From NCBI RefSeq assembly GCF_000179595.2, contig NZ_JH556651.1, positions 303,532 through 367,531 of the forward strand: DNA of 64,000 bases. The letters run 5' to 3'. The stretch is from Acetivibrio cellulolyticus CD2 (GTDB lineage: Bacteria > Bacillota > Clostridia > Acetivibrionales > Acetivibrionaceae). Below the pieces are notes generated by a model that worked only from the letters and a program-made list of their open reading frames with translations, did not search any database and was not told the DNA's origin. Each line of letters opens with the position of its first letter. Position 1 is the stretch's first letter. Both the position numbers and the translations under genes were made by a program. Shown in pieces: positions 24,626 through 34,118 of the stretch.

Positions 24626-27265
24626 ATGGAGATAATTATAGGACATAACAATACTGATTTTGACTGTCTTGCATCAATGATTGCGGCTAGAAAGTTGTAT
24701 CCTGAGGCGCAATTGGTTCTTCCGGGTAATATCGGCAGAGAGGTACGAGAATTTATAAATATGTACATGGATGTTTTCAACTTTATTGAGTCGGGTGATG
24801 TTGAATGTGAAAAGCTCACCAGGATAATAATTGTTGACACCCATTCGACAGCTAGAATTGGTAAGTTTAAAGAATACGTTGCAAAACCGGGGATTGAAGT
24901 TATTATTTACGATCACCACATATTGTGTGAGGATGAAATTTCTTCTGCAGCCATGAAAATTGAAGAGGTTGGGGCAAATACAACTATTCTTATAGAAGAG
25001 CTGATGGAAAAAGGAATTGATATATCTCCTGTAGAGGCGACAATTCTTGCACTGGGAATTTATGTGGATACAAATTCACTGATCTTTTCTGGTACTACTT
25101 CAAGGGATGCGCATGCTCTTGGATATTTACTTGAAAAGGAGGCCAATCTTTCGGTTATTGAGAGTCTGATTATAAACCGCCTGTCGACAGGGCAGCGGGA
25201 ATTGTCGCAACTGCTTAATAAGAATATTGTAATTGATTGTGTTAATGGATTTGAAGTCGGGTTTTCGTTGGTTGAGATGGAGGAATATGTTGATGATGCC
25301 GCATATCTTACCAGAAAGATATTGGAGGAACGGGATTTGGATGCCCTGTTTTCCATTATGAGGATGGGGCACAAAACTTATATAATCGGAAGAAGCATCA
25401 CAGAAGAGATTGATTTGAGCATAATAATGAAATTAATCGGAGGCGGCGGTCACAAAGGTGCAGGTTCGGCAAAATCTGACGAAAGGGATCTGCAAAAAAT
25501 AAGCTCAAATATAAAGGCAGTGCTTAGGGAAAATGTAAGACCAATTATTATGGCCAAGGATATAATGAGTTCGCCTGTAAAAACCGTGCCGGAAGATACA
25601 ACTATAGATGAGGCTTACGATATTATGATAAAGTTTGGACACTCCGGGATGCCTGTAGTTAGCGGGAATAAGATTGCAGGAATTATTTCAAGGCGGGATA
25701 TAGACAAGGCAAGGGTTCACGGATATGGACAATCTCCAGTTAAAGGGTATATGTCAAAAAAGGTAGTTACCATAGACTTTAAAGAGCCGATAAAAGAGGT
25801 ACGGGAATTGTTTGCAGAACATGACATTGGAAGGCTTCCTGTTCTAAAAGATAATGAAATGATAGGTATAGTAACGCGTACCGATGTAATAAGAACCCTT
25901 TACGGAGGAAAGTATCAAAAGAGACATAAACCGGGAAGCGAAGGAAGCGAGATAGGAAAGGAATATACCAGTGAAAATCTTTCTTACAAGTTAGATGAAC
26001 TGCCGCCGAATGTAAGGGAAGTTTTGGCACTTGCAGGCAAAGTTGCCGATTTGGAGGGCTTCAGCATTTATGTGGTCGGGGGCTTTGTAAGAGATCTGAT
26101 ACTTGGTGTTGAAAACCTTGATATAGATATTGTTGTTGAAGGTGATGCAATAGCTTTTGCCAGAAAGTTTGCAGAGACTTCAAAAGCAGTTCTGACAGAG
26201 TATGAAAAGTTTCAGACTGCTTACGCAGTACTTGCTGAAGATTTAAAAATTGATATAGTAACTGCCAGAAAGGAATATTATGAATTCCCGGGAGCGCTTC
26301 CTAGCGTAGAAAGAGGATCTATAAAAGACGATCTTTTCAGAAGGGATTTTACCATCAACTGTATTGCTATGAAGTTAAATGGCAGAGAGTTCGGAAAGAT
26401 TGTTGACTTTTATGGGGGCAGAAGGGATCTATACGATGGCATTATAAGAATATTGTACAATTTCAGTTTTATTGAAGATCCGACTAGAATTCTAAGGGCT
26501 GTCAGGTTTGAACAGAGATATGGTTTTAAGATGGATGAAAAAACTGAAGAATTTGCAATAGATGCTATAAACTCTGATGTTTTGGACAAGTTAAGCAGAG
26601 AGCGAATTAATTCTGAATTCTTTTATATGCTCAAGGAAAAAAATACGGTTATAATGCTTGAGAGGATGCAGGAACTGGGATTGCTCGAAAAAATTTATCC
26701 GGAAATAATGCTCTCTGATAGGCTTAAAATGCTAATGGAAAAATCGGATAAGCATTATGATGAGTTTTATAACAGCTTGATTAATAAGAAAAATATTGAT
26801 AAAATTCTTGTATATCTTTTAGTGTTGTATTCAGATGTTTGTATGGAAAATGTTCCGGTTTTGTCAGACAGATTCAGACTTTCAAAAGAATATAGGGATG
26901 AAATACTTCGGTTCGCAAAGGTAAGAGACTTGAAGCTTCATGAAATTTTAAACGGAGGGGAGCCTTCAAATTATGAGATTTACTGCATGTTTAAGGGGTT
27001 AGCATTAGAAAGCCTATATATGCTAAGTCTTATGTTTGATGATATGTTAAAAGGTGCTGTTCTTTTGTATGCCAATAATTTAAGTAATATAAAGACTAAA
27101 ATAACAGGAAGAGATTTACAGGAACTTGGAATAAGTCCCGGTCCACAGATTAAAAAAATTCTGGAAATAGTGCTTAAAGAGAAAATTAATGGTAAAATAT
27201 TTACTCGTAGTGAAGAAATAGATTATGTTAAGATAAATCTTTTAGATGAGGAGAAAGAGAAATGA
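24626..27265 (+). CDS. DHH phosphoesterase - CBS pair - tRNA nucleotidyltransferase fusion
   Basis: Three-part protein of 879 residues. Residues 1-300: DHH/DHHA1 phosphoesterase (GHNNTDFDCLAS, VDTHSTARIG, IYDHH, GGGGHKGAGSA). Residues 305-430: two CBS domains (MAKDIMSSPVKTV, VKGYMSKKVVTI), which in other proteins bind adenosine nucleotides. Residues 465-880: class II nucleotidyltransferase (VVGGFVRDLIL, LDIDIVVEG, RRDFTINCIA, DPTRILRAVRFEQRYG), the CCA- or A-adding enzyme type. Fusions of this form are known in some bacteria. Whether it adds CC, A or CCA is not readable. The stop overlaps the next gene by ATGA. Confidence 0.92.
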   Translation: MEIIIGHNNTDFDCLASMIAARKLYPEAQLVLPGNIGREVREFINMYMDVFNFIESGDVECEKLTRIIIVDTHSTARIGKFKEYVAKPGIEVIIYDHHILCEDEISSAAMKIEEVGANTTILIEELMEKGIDISPVEATILALGIYVDTNSLIFSGTTSRDAHALGYLLEKEANLSVIESLIINRLSTGQRELSQLLNKNIVIDCVNGFEVGFSLVEMEEYVDDAAYLTRKILEERDLDALFSIMRMGHKTYIIGRSITEEIDLSIIMKLIGGGGHKGAGSAKSDERDLQKISSNIKAVLRENVRPIIMAKDIMSSPVKTVPEDTTIDEAYDIMIKFGHSGMPVVSGNKIAGIISRRDIDKARVHGYGQSPVKGYMSKKVVTIDFKEPIKEVRELFAEHDIGRLPVLKDNEMIGIVTRTDVIRTLYGGKYQKRHKPGSEGSEIGKEYTSENLSYKLDELPPNVREVLALAGKVADLEGFSIYVVGGFVRDLILGVENLDIDIVVEGDAIAFARKFAETSKAVLTEYEKFQTAYAVLAEDLKIDIVTARKEYYEFPGALPSVERGSIKDDLFRRDFTINCIAMKLNGREFGKIVDFYGGRRDLYDGIIRILYNFSFIEDPTRILRAVRFEQRYGFKMDEKTEEFAIDAINSDVLDKLSRERINSEFFYMLKEKNTVIMLERMQELGLLEKIYPEIMLSDRLKMLMEKSDKHYDEFYNSLINKKNIDKILVYLLVLYSDVCMENVPVLSDRFRLSKEYRDEILRFAKVRDLKLHEILNGGEPSNYEIYCMFKGLALESLYMLSLMFDDMLKGAVLLYANNLSNIKTKITGRDLQELGISPGPQIKKILEIVLKEKINGKIFTRSEEIDYVKINLLDEEKEK

Positions 27266-27921
27266 TAAATTACTTGCCAGGCCAACCTTTGATGCTTGTG
27301 ATATCAATTTTAATGTTTGTAATGTCCATTACGTTACATGAGTTTTCGCATGGCTTTTCAGCATACCTTTTAGGAGATCCGACTGCCAAAAATCAGGGCA
27401 GGCTCACGCTAAACCCAATAAAACACATGGACCCTTTAGGTACAATAATGATCCTATTTACATCTTTTGGTTGGGCTAAACCTGTGCAAGTAAATGCCAC
27501 AAACTTCGAAGACCGTAAAAAGGGAATGATGATAACAAGTCTTGCAGGACCTTTATCCAATCTGCTTTTGAGCTTTGTTTTCGCATTTCCATATGTTTAT
27601 TTTGCAACAAAAGGTTATTATAACAGCAATGTTGTAATGAATATTTTGTATAAAGTTTTCCAGGTTGGATTTAGTATGAATATCACTCTTGGGATATTTA
27701 ATATGCTTCCTGTATCACCTCTTGACGGTTCTAAGATACTTTACGGTTTTTTACCTTCAAGGCATTATTATAAGATGTTGGAATATGAAAATTATATAAC
27801 AATAGGCTTTGTAATTCTTATGTTTACCGGTATACTTGGAAGAATTCTAAATTTAATTATTTCTCCGGTTGCAACTGGTATATTATATTTAGTTTCAACT
27901 ATTCTTGGGTTATTTATGTAA
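27262..27921 (+). CDS. Site-2 protease family (M50) membrane metallopeptidase
   Basis: Membrane protease-like protein of 219 residues, FtsH-independent rhomboid-like S2P group. Zinc motif HEFSH (ITLHEFSHGFSAYLLG) near residue 25 and the third-ligand motif MLPVSPLDGSKIL near residue 150, with five or so membrane helices. Substrate unknown. ATGA overlap couples it to the DHH-nucleotidyltransferase gene. Confidence 0.9.
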   Translation: MINYLPGQPLMLVISILMFVMSITLHEFSHGFSAYLLGDPTAKNQGRLTLNPIKHMDPLGTIMILFTSFGWAKPVQVNATNFEDRKKGMMITSLAGPLSNLLLSFVFAFPYVYFATKGYYNSNVVMNILYKVFQVGFSMNITLGIFNMLPVSPLDGSKILYGFLPSRHYYKMLEYENYITIGFVILMFTGILGRILNLIISPVATGILYLVSTILGLFM

Positions 27922-27946
27922 GCTTTTGGGTATTTTCAAAATTAAT

Positions 27947-27975
27947 TAGACTTTATAATAAAAAAAAGATATAAT
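27947..27975 (+). promoter_or_regulatory. Promoter of trpS
   Basis: TAGACT (27947-27952), 17-bp spacer, TATAAT (27970-27975). The leader to the GTG start is only about 38 bp, too short for a T-box. Confidence 0.6.
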
Positions 27976-28019
27976 CTATAAATGCACTAAGTGATTATCA
28001 ACAACAGGAGAGTGAATTA

Positions 28020-29012
28020 GTGGTGAAAAAAGGTACAATATTAAGTGGCATGAGACCTACAGGAGCATTACATTTGGGGAATTATTTCGGTGCTCTGGAG
28101 AATTGGGTGAAATTACAGGACGATTATGATTGCTTCTTTTTTGTTGCTGATTGGCATGCCTTGACTACTGGATATGAGGATACTTCGGAAATTAAGAATA
28201 ATATAAATGATTTGGTTGTAGATTGGATAAGTGCAGGACTTGACCCGGAGAAGTGTACAATATTTTTGCAGTCAAAGGTAAAGGAGCACGCGGAGCTTCA
28301 CTTGCTGTTTTCAATGACTACTCCGCTTTCATGGCTTTTACGCTGCCCAACGTATAAGGACCAGTTAAATCAGCTAAAGGACAAGAATATTACAACTTAT
28401 GGCTTTTTGGGTTATCCAAACTTGCAGGCAGCGGATATCCTTGTCTACAAAGCAGGGTTTGTGCCGGTTGGTGAGGATCAATTGCCGCATCTTGAATTAA
28501 CAAGAGAGATTGCAAGGCGTTTCAATTTCTTTTATGGAGAGGTTTTCCCAGAGCCACAGCCAATATTGACCAAGGCGAAGGTACTGCCTGGCACAGATGG
28601 AAGAAAGATGAGCAAGAGCTATGGAAACACGATAGCACTTTCAGATAGTCCTGAGGTTGTAAGGAAAAAGGTAAGTACAATGGTTACCGACCCTGCAAGA
28701 ATTAAAAAGGACGATCCCGGGCACCCTGAAGTTTGTACTGTGTTTTCGTTCCACAAGGTCTTCAATGAAGGTGAAATACCTGTGATTGAAGAACAGTGCA
28801 GAGGCGGAAAAATCGGTTGCGTTCAGTGCAAGAGGAATCTTGCCGATAAAATGGCTTCGTACCTTGAGCCTATATATGAAAGAAGACAGAAGATACTTGA
28901 AAGACCTGAGATTGTAAAGGAAGTACTTCACGAAGGAAACAAAAGAGCAGAGGCAGCTGCAAAGAAAACAATGGAAGATGTAAGAAGCGCAATGAAGATT
29001 GACTTTATGTAA
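28020..29012 (+). CDS. trpS: Tryptophanyl-tRNA synthetase
   Basis: Class I aminoacyl-tRNA synthetase that charges tRNA-Trp, 330 residues, normal length. Motifs: SGMRPTGALHLGNYFGAL (HIGH-type HLGN), KDQLNQLKDKNITTYGFLGY, EDQLPHLELTREIARRFN and KMSKS in DGRKMSKSYGNTI. It starts GTG-GTG; either codon is possible, with AGGAG 9 bp before the first. Confidence 0.96.
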   Translation: MVKKGTILSGMRPTGALHLGNYFGALENWVKLQDDYDCFFFVADWHALTTGYEDTSEIKNNINDLVVDWISAGLDPEKCTIFLQSKVKEHAELHLLFSMTTPLSWLLRCPTYKDQLNQLKDKNITTYGFLGYPNLQAADILVYKAGFVPVGEDQLPHLELTREIARRFNFFYGEVFPEPQPILTKAKVLPGTDGRKMSKSYGNTIALSDSPEVVRKKVSTMVTDPARIKKDDPGHPEVCTVFSFHKVFNEGEIPVIEEQCRGGKIGCVQCKRNLADKMASYLEPIYERRQKILERPEIVKEVLHEGNKRAEAAAKKTMEDVRSAMKIDFM

Positions 29013-29059
29013 TAAAATCTTCATAGGAGTTTTATTGTGGTTTCTACTATCCTTTTAGA

Positions 29060-29863
29060 GTGGTGGTGGATTTTTTGGAAAGTGTATTATCAAAAGCATG
29101 TACAATAAAAATTCAAAATTTCGAAGGACCGTTTGATTTGCTATTCCACCTGATTGAAAAGAATCAGGTGGATATATATGATATCCCAATTAATGATATA
29201 ACAGATCAATACATGGACTATCTTTTTCAGATGCAGGAAATGGATTTGGAAGTAGCAAGTGAGTTCCTACTTATGGCAGCTACACTTCTTCATATTAAAT
29301 CAAAACTTCTGCTGCCAAGTATCAAGCAAAACAAGGAAGATGAGGTTGACCCAAGAGAAGAACTTATTTTAAAACTTGTTGAGTACAAAAAGTACAAACA
29401 GTTTTCTGAAGTATTAAAGGTAAGGGAAAAAGAATGGGAAAAGGTATGTTACAGGCAGCCCGAGGAAATCGACATAAAAAAATCGGATGAGCCTATAGAA
29501 CTTTCCTATGATGAGCTTAAAAGAGTATATGTGAATCTCATTGAGCGCAATGAGAGAAAAATGAACAGGAATACTGGAAAGATGACCCAAATACTTCAGA
29601 TTGAGAAAGTATCTCTTAAAAGTAAGATAAGGGAAGTAATAAGAACTCTTATAAATAAGACATGCTTTAGGTTTTCCGACCTGTTTTCAATGGCTACCAA
29701 GTCCAAGCTTGAAGTTGTAACTGGCTTTTTGGCAATACTGGAACTGGCAAAGCTCAAAAAGGTTTCAATTATACAAAATTCTCAGTTTGCTGAGATTGTG
29801 GTACAAAGAACGGATGAAAACCTTGAGGATTTTGATGAGGAAAAGATTGCTGCTGAAAGTTAA
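29060..29863 (+). CDS. scpA: Segregation and condensation protein A
   Basis: Kleisin subunit that bridges the SMC dimer with ScpB, 267 residues. Family motif IKIQNFEGPFDLLFHLIEKN followed by VDIYDIPINDITDQYMDYL and EFLLMAATLLHIKSKLLLP. The C-terminal winged helix contains FSDLFSMATKSKLEVVTGFL. The start is uncertain: GTG 29060 or TTG 29075, both with weak sites. ScpB follows 87 bp downstream. Confidence 0.94.
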   Translation: MVVDFLESVLSKACTIKIQNFEGPFDLLFHLIEKNQVDIYDIPINDITDQYMDYLFQMQEMDLEVASEFLLMAATLLHIKSKLLLPSIKQNKEDEVDPREELILKLVEYKKYKQFSEVLKVREKEWEKVCYRQPEEIDIKKSDEPIELSYDELKRVYVNLIERNERKMNRNTGKMTQILQIEKVSLKSKIREVIRTLINKTCFRFSDLFSMATKSKLEVVTGFLAILELAKLKKVSIIQNSQFAEIVVQRTDENLEDFDEEKIAAES

Positions 29864-29950
29864 TTTGTAAATTACTGGTGCTATGCAAAAGTCATAGCTG
29901 AAAGGTTTTAAAAGTAAAAAAGCACTGTTGTATGTGGAGGAAAAGCTCAC

Positions 29951-30574
29951 ATGGATTTAAAAAAACTTGAAGGAATAATAGAGGGTCTTCTTTTTGCATC
30001 CGGCGACAGAATATCTTTGGAAAAAATATGTGAGATAGCAGGCGTTGATAAAAAAGCTGCCAAGCTTGTAATTAATAACATGGTCGTTAATTATAACAAT
30101 AACCCCTCAAGGGGTATTGCCATCAGGGAGATAAGCAATGGCTATCAGTTGTGTTCAAAGCCTGAATTATACGATTATGTGAAAGTTTTATTTGAGCCAA
30201 AACAAAAGAGCGGCCTCTCTCAGGCAGCATTTGAGACATTATCGATTATAGCTTATAACAGACCTATTACAAAAGCTAAGATAGAGCAGATTAGAGGAGT
30301 TAATTCCGATAGTGCTGTCACAAAACTTATAGAAAAGAACCTTGTTAAGGAAGCCGGAAGGTTGGATGCGCCCGGTAAACCTATATTATACGAGACAACT
30401 GAAGAATTTTTCAGGAGCTTTGGTTACAAATCAGACAGTGATCTGCCGATATTTGAAATGAATGAGATTCCTGAGATGATAGAATTTGGTGAGGACGGAA
30501 ATAACGAGACAACTGATACAACTAACACAACTGACACAACTGACACAAGTACAGATGAAAGTCAAAGTGAATAA
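29951..30574 (+). CDS. scpB: Segregation and condensation protein B
   Basis: Double winged-helix partner of ScpA and SMC, 207 residues. Contains IEGLLFASGDRISLEKICEI, GYQLCSKPELYDYVK, KSGLSQAAFETLSIIAYNRP and QIRGVNSD. The C-terminal tail is unusual: it ends in a low-complexity Thr-Asp-Thr repeat (TTDTTNTTDTTDTSTDES) written by 9-base ACAACTGAC-like repeats, an expandable tail outside the folded part. Confidence 0.95.
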   Translation: MDLKKLEGIIEGLLFASGDRISLEKICEIAGVDKKAAKLVINNMVVNYNNNPSRGIAIREISNGYQLCSKPELYDYVKVLFEPKQKSGLSQAAFETLSIIAYNRPITKAKIEQIRGVNSDSAVTKLIEKNLVKEAGRLDAPGKPILYETTEEFFRSFGYKSDSDLPIFEMNEIPEMIEFGEDGNNETTDTTNTTDTTDTSTDESQSE

Positions 30575-30600
30575 CACAGTTAATATTTAGTATTACATGT

Positions 30601-30630
30601 AAAAAATACACACTAGTGTGTATTTTTTTT
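30601..30630 (+). terminator. Rho-independent terminator after scpB
   Basis: Palindrome AAAAAATACACAC-TA-GTGTGTATTTTTT with additional T. Confidence 0.75.
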
Positions 30631-30669
30631 GTTTATTAGGAAAAAATATCTAATAAGAGGTGTGGTATT

Positions 30670-31335
30670 GTGTTATTTGCTATCATAACGGTTATATTGG
30701 TCTTAGTATTTTTAATAATTTGTTTTATAAAGGTTAATGTAGTTATAGAGTATAACAGGCAAGGCGTTAACGACAATTTTGTGGTGTCTTTTTTTGTACT
30801 GAAGGGACTTATTAAGTATAAATTTGAAATTCCAAAAGTTGGTGCAGGCAAAAAAGGTATCTGGTTTAGAAAAGTAAAAGAAAAAGGAAAAAAGGAAAAG
30901 GATGTATCAAAGAAAACGGGGAAAATGGGGTATCGCCAAATAAGACGGAAGTTTGAAGAATTCCGGAATTTCAATAAAAAATATGATGTATTGCTGGGAA
31001 AGGTATATAAATACTTAAGATGCAGACTGAACATTAACAAAATTGACATTAATATTACTATTGGTGCAGATAATGCCCATCATACGGCAGTCTTATTGGG
31101 ATTATGCTGGTCTGCTGTAGGGTTATTGGTTTCCTTTCTACATAACAAATTAAACCTTATGGAAAAGACGGTAAATATAAAACCTGATTATATGGGAAAA
31201 AAGCTAAAAGTTGATTTATTTTGTATATTGAGTGTGAGAATTGGACATATTATAATCGTTGGTTTAATAGCATTAACCCACATTATAGGAAGTAAATTTG
31301 GCTTTGCAGAAGTGAGAAGAAGTGTAGCAGGGTGA
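30670..31335 (+). CDS. DUF2953 family membrane-associated protein
   Basis: Protein of 221 residues that fits the DUF2953 pattern of Firmicutes. It has one N-terminal hydrophobic segment (LFAIITVILVLVFLIICFIK), a basic middle part and INKIDINITIGADNAHHTAV, GLCWSAVGLLVSFL. It starts with GTG. It lies directly before the gerW/ytfJ-like gene, a neighbour that is usual in spore formers, so a sporulation role is likely but unproved. Confidence 0.82.
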   Translation: MLFAIITVILVLVFLIICFIKVNVVIEYNRQGVNDNFVVSFFVLKGLIKYKFEIPKVGAGKKGIWFRKVKEKGKKEKDVSKKTGKMGYRQIRRKFEEFRNFNKKYDVLLGKVYKYLRCRLNINKIDINITIGADNAHHTAVLLGLCWSAVGLLVSFLHNKLNLMEKTVNIKPDYMGKKLKVDLFCILSVRIGHIIIVGLIALTHIIGSKFGFAEVRRSVAG

Positions 31336-31385
31336 TAAGATATTTTTTCATAAGAAATTCTAAATAAATATAGGTGGTGGTAATT

Positions 31386-31871
31386 TTGGCAGAACATCCT
31401 ATTGAGGGACTGATGACAACAGCAATGGAAAGCATCAAGGATATGGTTGATGTAAATACCATAGTAGGCGATGCTGTGCAGGCTCCGGACGGTACAATAA
31501 TAATTCCTATTTCAAAGGTTAGCTTTGGGTTTGCTGCAGGCGGAGGAGAGTATAGTTCGTGCTGCAAAGTGATTACGGAAAGTGATGATGGCAAGGAAAA
31601 AGAAGTCCAAACTGAAGGCAACGGTAAACATCCTTTCGCTGGTGGTAGTGGTGCAGGGGTAAGTATAAATCCTGTAGCGTTTATGGTAGTAGGACAGGGA
31701 CAAATAAAACTGTTGCCTGTAAATGTAAACTCATCGGTTGAAAAGATACTTGACCTTATTCCTGAATTAATGGAAAAGGCAAACGATACGTTTAAAAAGA
31801 AGATAAAAGTAAAAAAGGATTTTAAGGCAGGAGACAAAAGCGGCAAATGCGAAAGTGATGAAGAAGAGTAA
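31386..31871 (+). CDS. ytfJ: GerW/YtfJ family sporulation protein
   Basis: Spore protein of 161 residues, needed in Bacillus for full germination response. The N terminus AEHPIEGLMTTAMESIKDMV and VNTIVGDAVQAPDGTIIIPI, then SKVSFGFAAGGGEYS, are family hallmarks. The start is TTG 31386 with AGGTGG in front; an upstream GTG 31374 would add four residues not seen in relatives. A terminator follows (31935-31965). Confidence 0.92.
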   Translation: MAEHPIEGLMTTAMESIKDMVDVNTIVGDAVQAPDGTIIIPISKVSFGFAAGGGEYSSCCKVITESDDGKEKEVQTEGNGKHPFAGGSGAGVSINPVAFMVVGQGQIKLLPVNVNSSVEKILDLIPELMEKANDTFKKKIKVKKDFKAGDKSGKCESDEEE

Positions 31872-31934
31872 ATAAGCAAGTTAAAGGTCAGGCAGGCTGT
31901 TCGCATACGCTACACTGCTAGCCTATGCAGCTGA

Positions 31935-31965
31935 GGTAGGAAACTAAAAATCCTGCCTTTTAATT
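31935..31965 (+). terminator. Rho-independent terminator after ytfJ
   Basis: GGTAGGA (31935-31941) pairs with TCCTGCC (31951-31957), then TTTTAATTTT. Confidence 0.65.
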
Positions 31966-32074
31966 TTGTCAATTTTTATTGCTTAAGAAAATTTACGCGT
32001 TATTCGTAGAAATTTATAACGATATAAAGTATAATAGTCAAGTTAAGTAATGATAGAGGCTGGGGCTAAAATTT

Positions 32075-32788
32075 ATGGAAATGACAAGATTGCAGAAGTA
32101 TATAGCGGATTGCGGTGTTGCTTCAAGGCGAAAGGCAGAGGAATTAATACAGCAGGGAAGCGTAAAGGTAAACGGCATTGTTGTAAGTGAGATGGGTATT
32201 AAGGTAAGCAGCAGTGACCGCGTTGAGGTGAATGGCAGTGTGATAAAGCCTGAAAGCAAAAAGGTATACATATTGTTAAACAAACCTTCAGGGTATGTGA
32301 CTACTGTAAAAGACCAGTTTAGGAGGCCAACCGTAATTGATCTTTTAAAGGGTGTAGACGAAAGGGTTTTTCCGGTTGGAAGGCTTGATTATGAGACTAC
32401 AGGGCTTTTGGTTCTTACAAACGATGGTGATTTTACTCATAAAATGACTCACCCAAGACACGAAATAGAGAAGACATATCAGGCAACTATTGCAGGGACG
32501 CCAACAAAGGACGAGATCCATAGTTTTGAAAGCGGACTGGAAATTGAAGACTATGTTACTTCTCCTGCGAAGTTAAAGATAATAAGTACTAAAGAACGTA
32601 CATGTGTTATTGAGGTAACAATACACGAAGGAAGAAACAGGCAGGTTAGAAAAATGTGTGAGGCTATAGGACATCCTGTGTTGGCGCTAAAAAGGATTTC
32701 GTTAGGGAAAGTTACATTAGGCAATTTGCCTGAGGGAAGCTGGCGCGAATTAACCCGTGATGAAGTGAATTCACTTAGGAATAGCTAA
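32075..32788 (+). CDS. rluB: 23S rRNA pseudouridine synthase, RluB family
   Basis: Isomerises uridine in 23S rRNA, 237 residues. N-terminal S4 domain (LQKYIADCGVASRRKAEELI). Catalytic motif VGRLDYETTGLLVLTNDGD with Asp in GRLDY, then GRNRQVRKMCEAIGHPVLAL. Length and motifs fit RluB/RsuA-type enzymes. It starts with ATG 32075 or 32081 and has a weak ribosome binding site. Confidence 0.92.
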   Translation: MEMTRLQKYIADCGVASRRKAEELIQQGSVKVNGIVVSEMGIKVSSSDRVEVNGSVIKPESKKVYILLNKPSGYVTTVKDQFRRPTVIDLLKGVDERVFPVGRLDYETTGLLVLTNDGDFTHKMTHPRHEIEKTYQATIAGTPTKDEIHSFESGLEIEDYVTSPAKLKIISTKERTCVIEVTIHEGRNRQVRKMCEAIGHPVLALKRISLGKVTLGNLPEGSWRELTRDEVNSLRNS

Positions 32789-32866
32789 AATATTATTTCG
32801 GATTGTGAAGTTATATTTTTTGTATTCCTTGTTAAGCCTCAATAAAATGATTCGATAAATTAGGAA

Positions 32867-32892
32867 GGATCAGGGGGAGTATCCCCTGATCC
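32867..32892 (-). terminator. Hairpin between rluB and the convergent DUF1540 gene
   Basis: GGATCAGGGG (32867-32876) and CCCCTGATCC (32883-32892), a strong 10-bp stem. It has no long T-run on either strand; it lies just after the DUF1540 stop and could serve both genes. Confidence 0.55.
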
Positions 32893-32908
32893 AGTAACTA
32901 AAGCGTTC

Positions 32909-33085
32909 TTACTTCTTCTCCTTGCCGGAGCTGTAACTTGCACAAAGAGTCTCATCGTATGGGGCACCACTGTCTGACTTAGCTGCTGCACTTACCTGTA
33001 CTGCATCTAGAGTACATAAGTTTTGACTGGTCTCATTAAACGTACAACTGCCTACTGAGCACATGATTCTTTGACAATCAGCCAT
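32909..33085 (-). CDS. DUF1540 family cysteine-rich small protein
   Basis: Protein of 58 residues with six cysteines in the pattern C-R-I-M-C-S-V-G-SC, NLC and ETLCASY, fitting DUF1540 (probable metal-binding small domain). The start at 33085 (MADCQRIMCSVGSC) has GGAGGGG in front. Longer in-frame starts lie beyond that site. Function is unknown. Confidence 0.85.
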   Translation of the reverse strand: MADCQRIMCSVGSCTFNETSQNLCTLDAVQVSAAAKSDSGAPYDETLCASYSSGKEKK

Positions 33086-33165
33086 ATAGCAACCCCTCCA
33101 AAGTTTATTTTTGTGCAAGGTTATTATATGCATTATGAGTGCTTATATATCAAGCAAATTTTTCT

Positions 33166-33194
33166 TTGACAAATCAATATTTCCAATTTACAAT
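33166..33194 (+). promoter_or_regulatory. Strong sigma-A promoter of speE-speB
   Basis: TTGACA (33166-33171), 17-bp spacer, TACAAT (33189-33194), 70 bp before the speE ATG. Confidence 0.8.
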
Positions 33195-33263
33195 ATAAGT
33201 TATTGCAATTGATGGACACTAATATTTAACGATATAAATCAAATATTTTAAGGAGTGACTATA

Positions 33264-34091
33264 ATGGATTTATGGTATACTGAATTTCAGACACCTAACG
33301 TTGGCATTACATGTAAAACAAAAAAGACTTACCATACTGAAAAGACTGAGTTTCAGGATCTTGCACTGATAGAAACAGAACAGTTCGGAAGAATGCTTGT
33401 TTTAGACGGAACAGTACAGACAACTATCGGAGACGAGTTTGTATATCATGAAATGATTACCCATGTACCGCTTTTTACACACAAAAACCCTAAAAAGGTG
33501 CTTGTAATCGGTGGTGGAGACGGTGGCGCAATAAGAGAAATAATTAAGCACCCTTCTGTTGAAAAGGCAGTACTTTGTGAAATAGACGGCCGTGTAATTG
33601 AAGTTTCAAAGGAATACCTTCCTGAAATAAGCTGTGCTCTGAGTGACAAAAGGGTAGAAGTATTGGTTGCCGACGGTATAAAATATGTTCAGGATAACAA
33701 AAATGAGTTTGACGTTATAATGGTTGACTCAACAGATCCTGTAGGACCTGCTGTAGGACTGTTTGCTGTTGATTTTTACAAGGCGATATATGATGCACTT
33801 AAAGAAGACGGAATATTTGTTGCTCAAACTGAATCACCATTTTTCCACAAGGATCTGATTAAAAACGTATACAAGGATATAAGCTCATTATTCCCAATAA
33901 CAAAGCTTTATACTTGTGCAATACCTACATATCCAAGTGGATTCTGGAGCTTTACAATGGGTTCAAAGAAATATGACCCGCTTGAAACTGATATAACAAA
34001 GATACCTGAGTTGGATACAAAGTATTACTGCCCTGAGTTGCATAAAGCAGTGTTTGCTTTGCCGAAGTTTGCAAGAGATCTGGTGAAATAA
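33264..34091 (+). CDS. speE: Spermidine synthase (polyamine aminopropyltransferase)
   Basis: Transfers aminopropyl from decarboxylated S-adenosylmethionine to putrescine, 275 residues. Motifs: [40 protein letters not shown] (cofactor-binding GGGDG), [14 protein letters not shown] with catalytic Asp. ATG 33264 is preferred to GTG 33255 because AAGGAG lies 8 bp before it. speB follows 27 bp downstream. Confidence 0.96.
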   Translation: MDLWYTEFQTPNVGITCKTKKTYHTEKTEFQDLALIETEQFGRMLVLDGTVQTTIGDEFVYHEMITHVPLFTHKNPKKVLVIGGGDGGAIREIIKHPSVEKAVLCEIDGRVIEVSKEYLPEISCALSDKRVEVLVADGIKYVQDNKNEFDVIMVDSTDPVGPAVGLFAVDFYKAIYDALKEDGIFVAQTESPFFHKDLIKNVYKDISSLFPITKLYTCAIPTYPSGFWSFTMGSKKYDPLETDITKIPELDTKYYCPELHKAVFALPKFARDLVK

Positions 34092-34118
34092 TAAGCCCTG
34101 AAAGAGGTATAGATAGAT

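Noticed and set aside
27922..28019. T-box riboswitch for trpS
   Set aside because: The leader from the predicted promoter is only about 40 bp and holds no T-box sequence.
32909..33133. SCIFF-type (six cysteines) RiPP precursor
   Set aside because: The cysteine spacing and ETLCASY tail fit DUF1540, and no radical SAM maturase is next to it.
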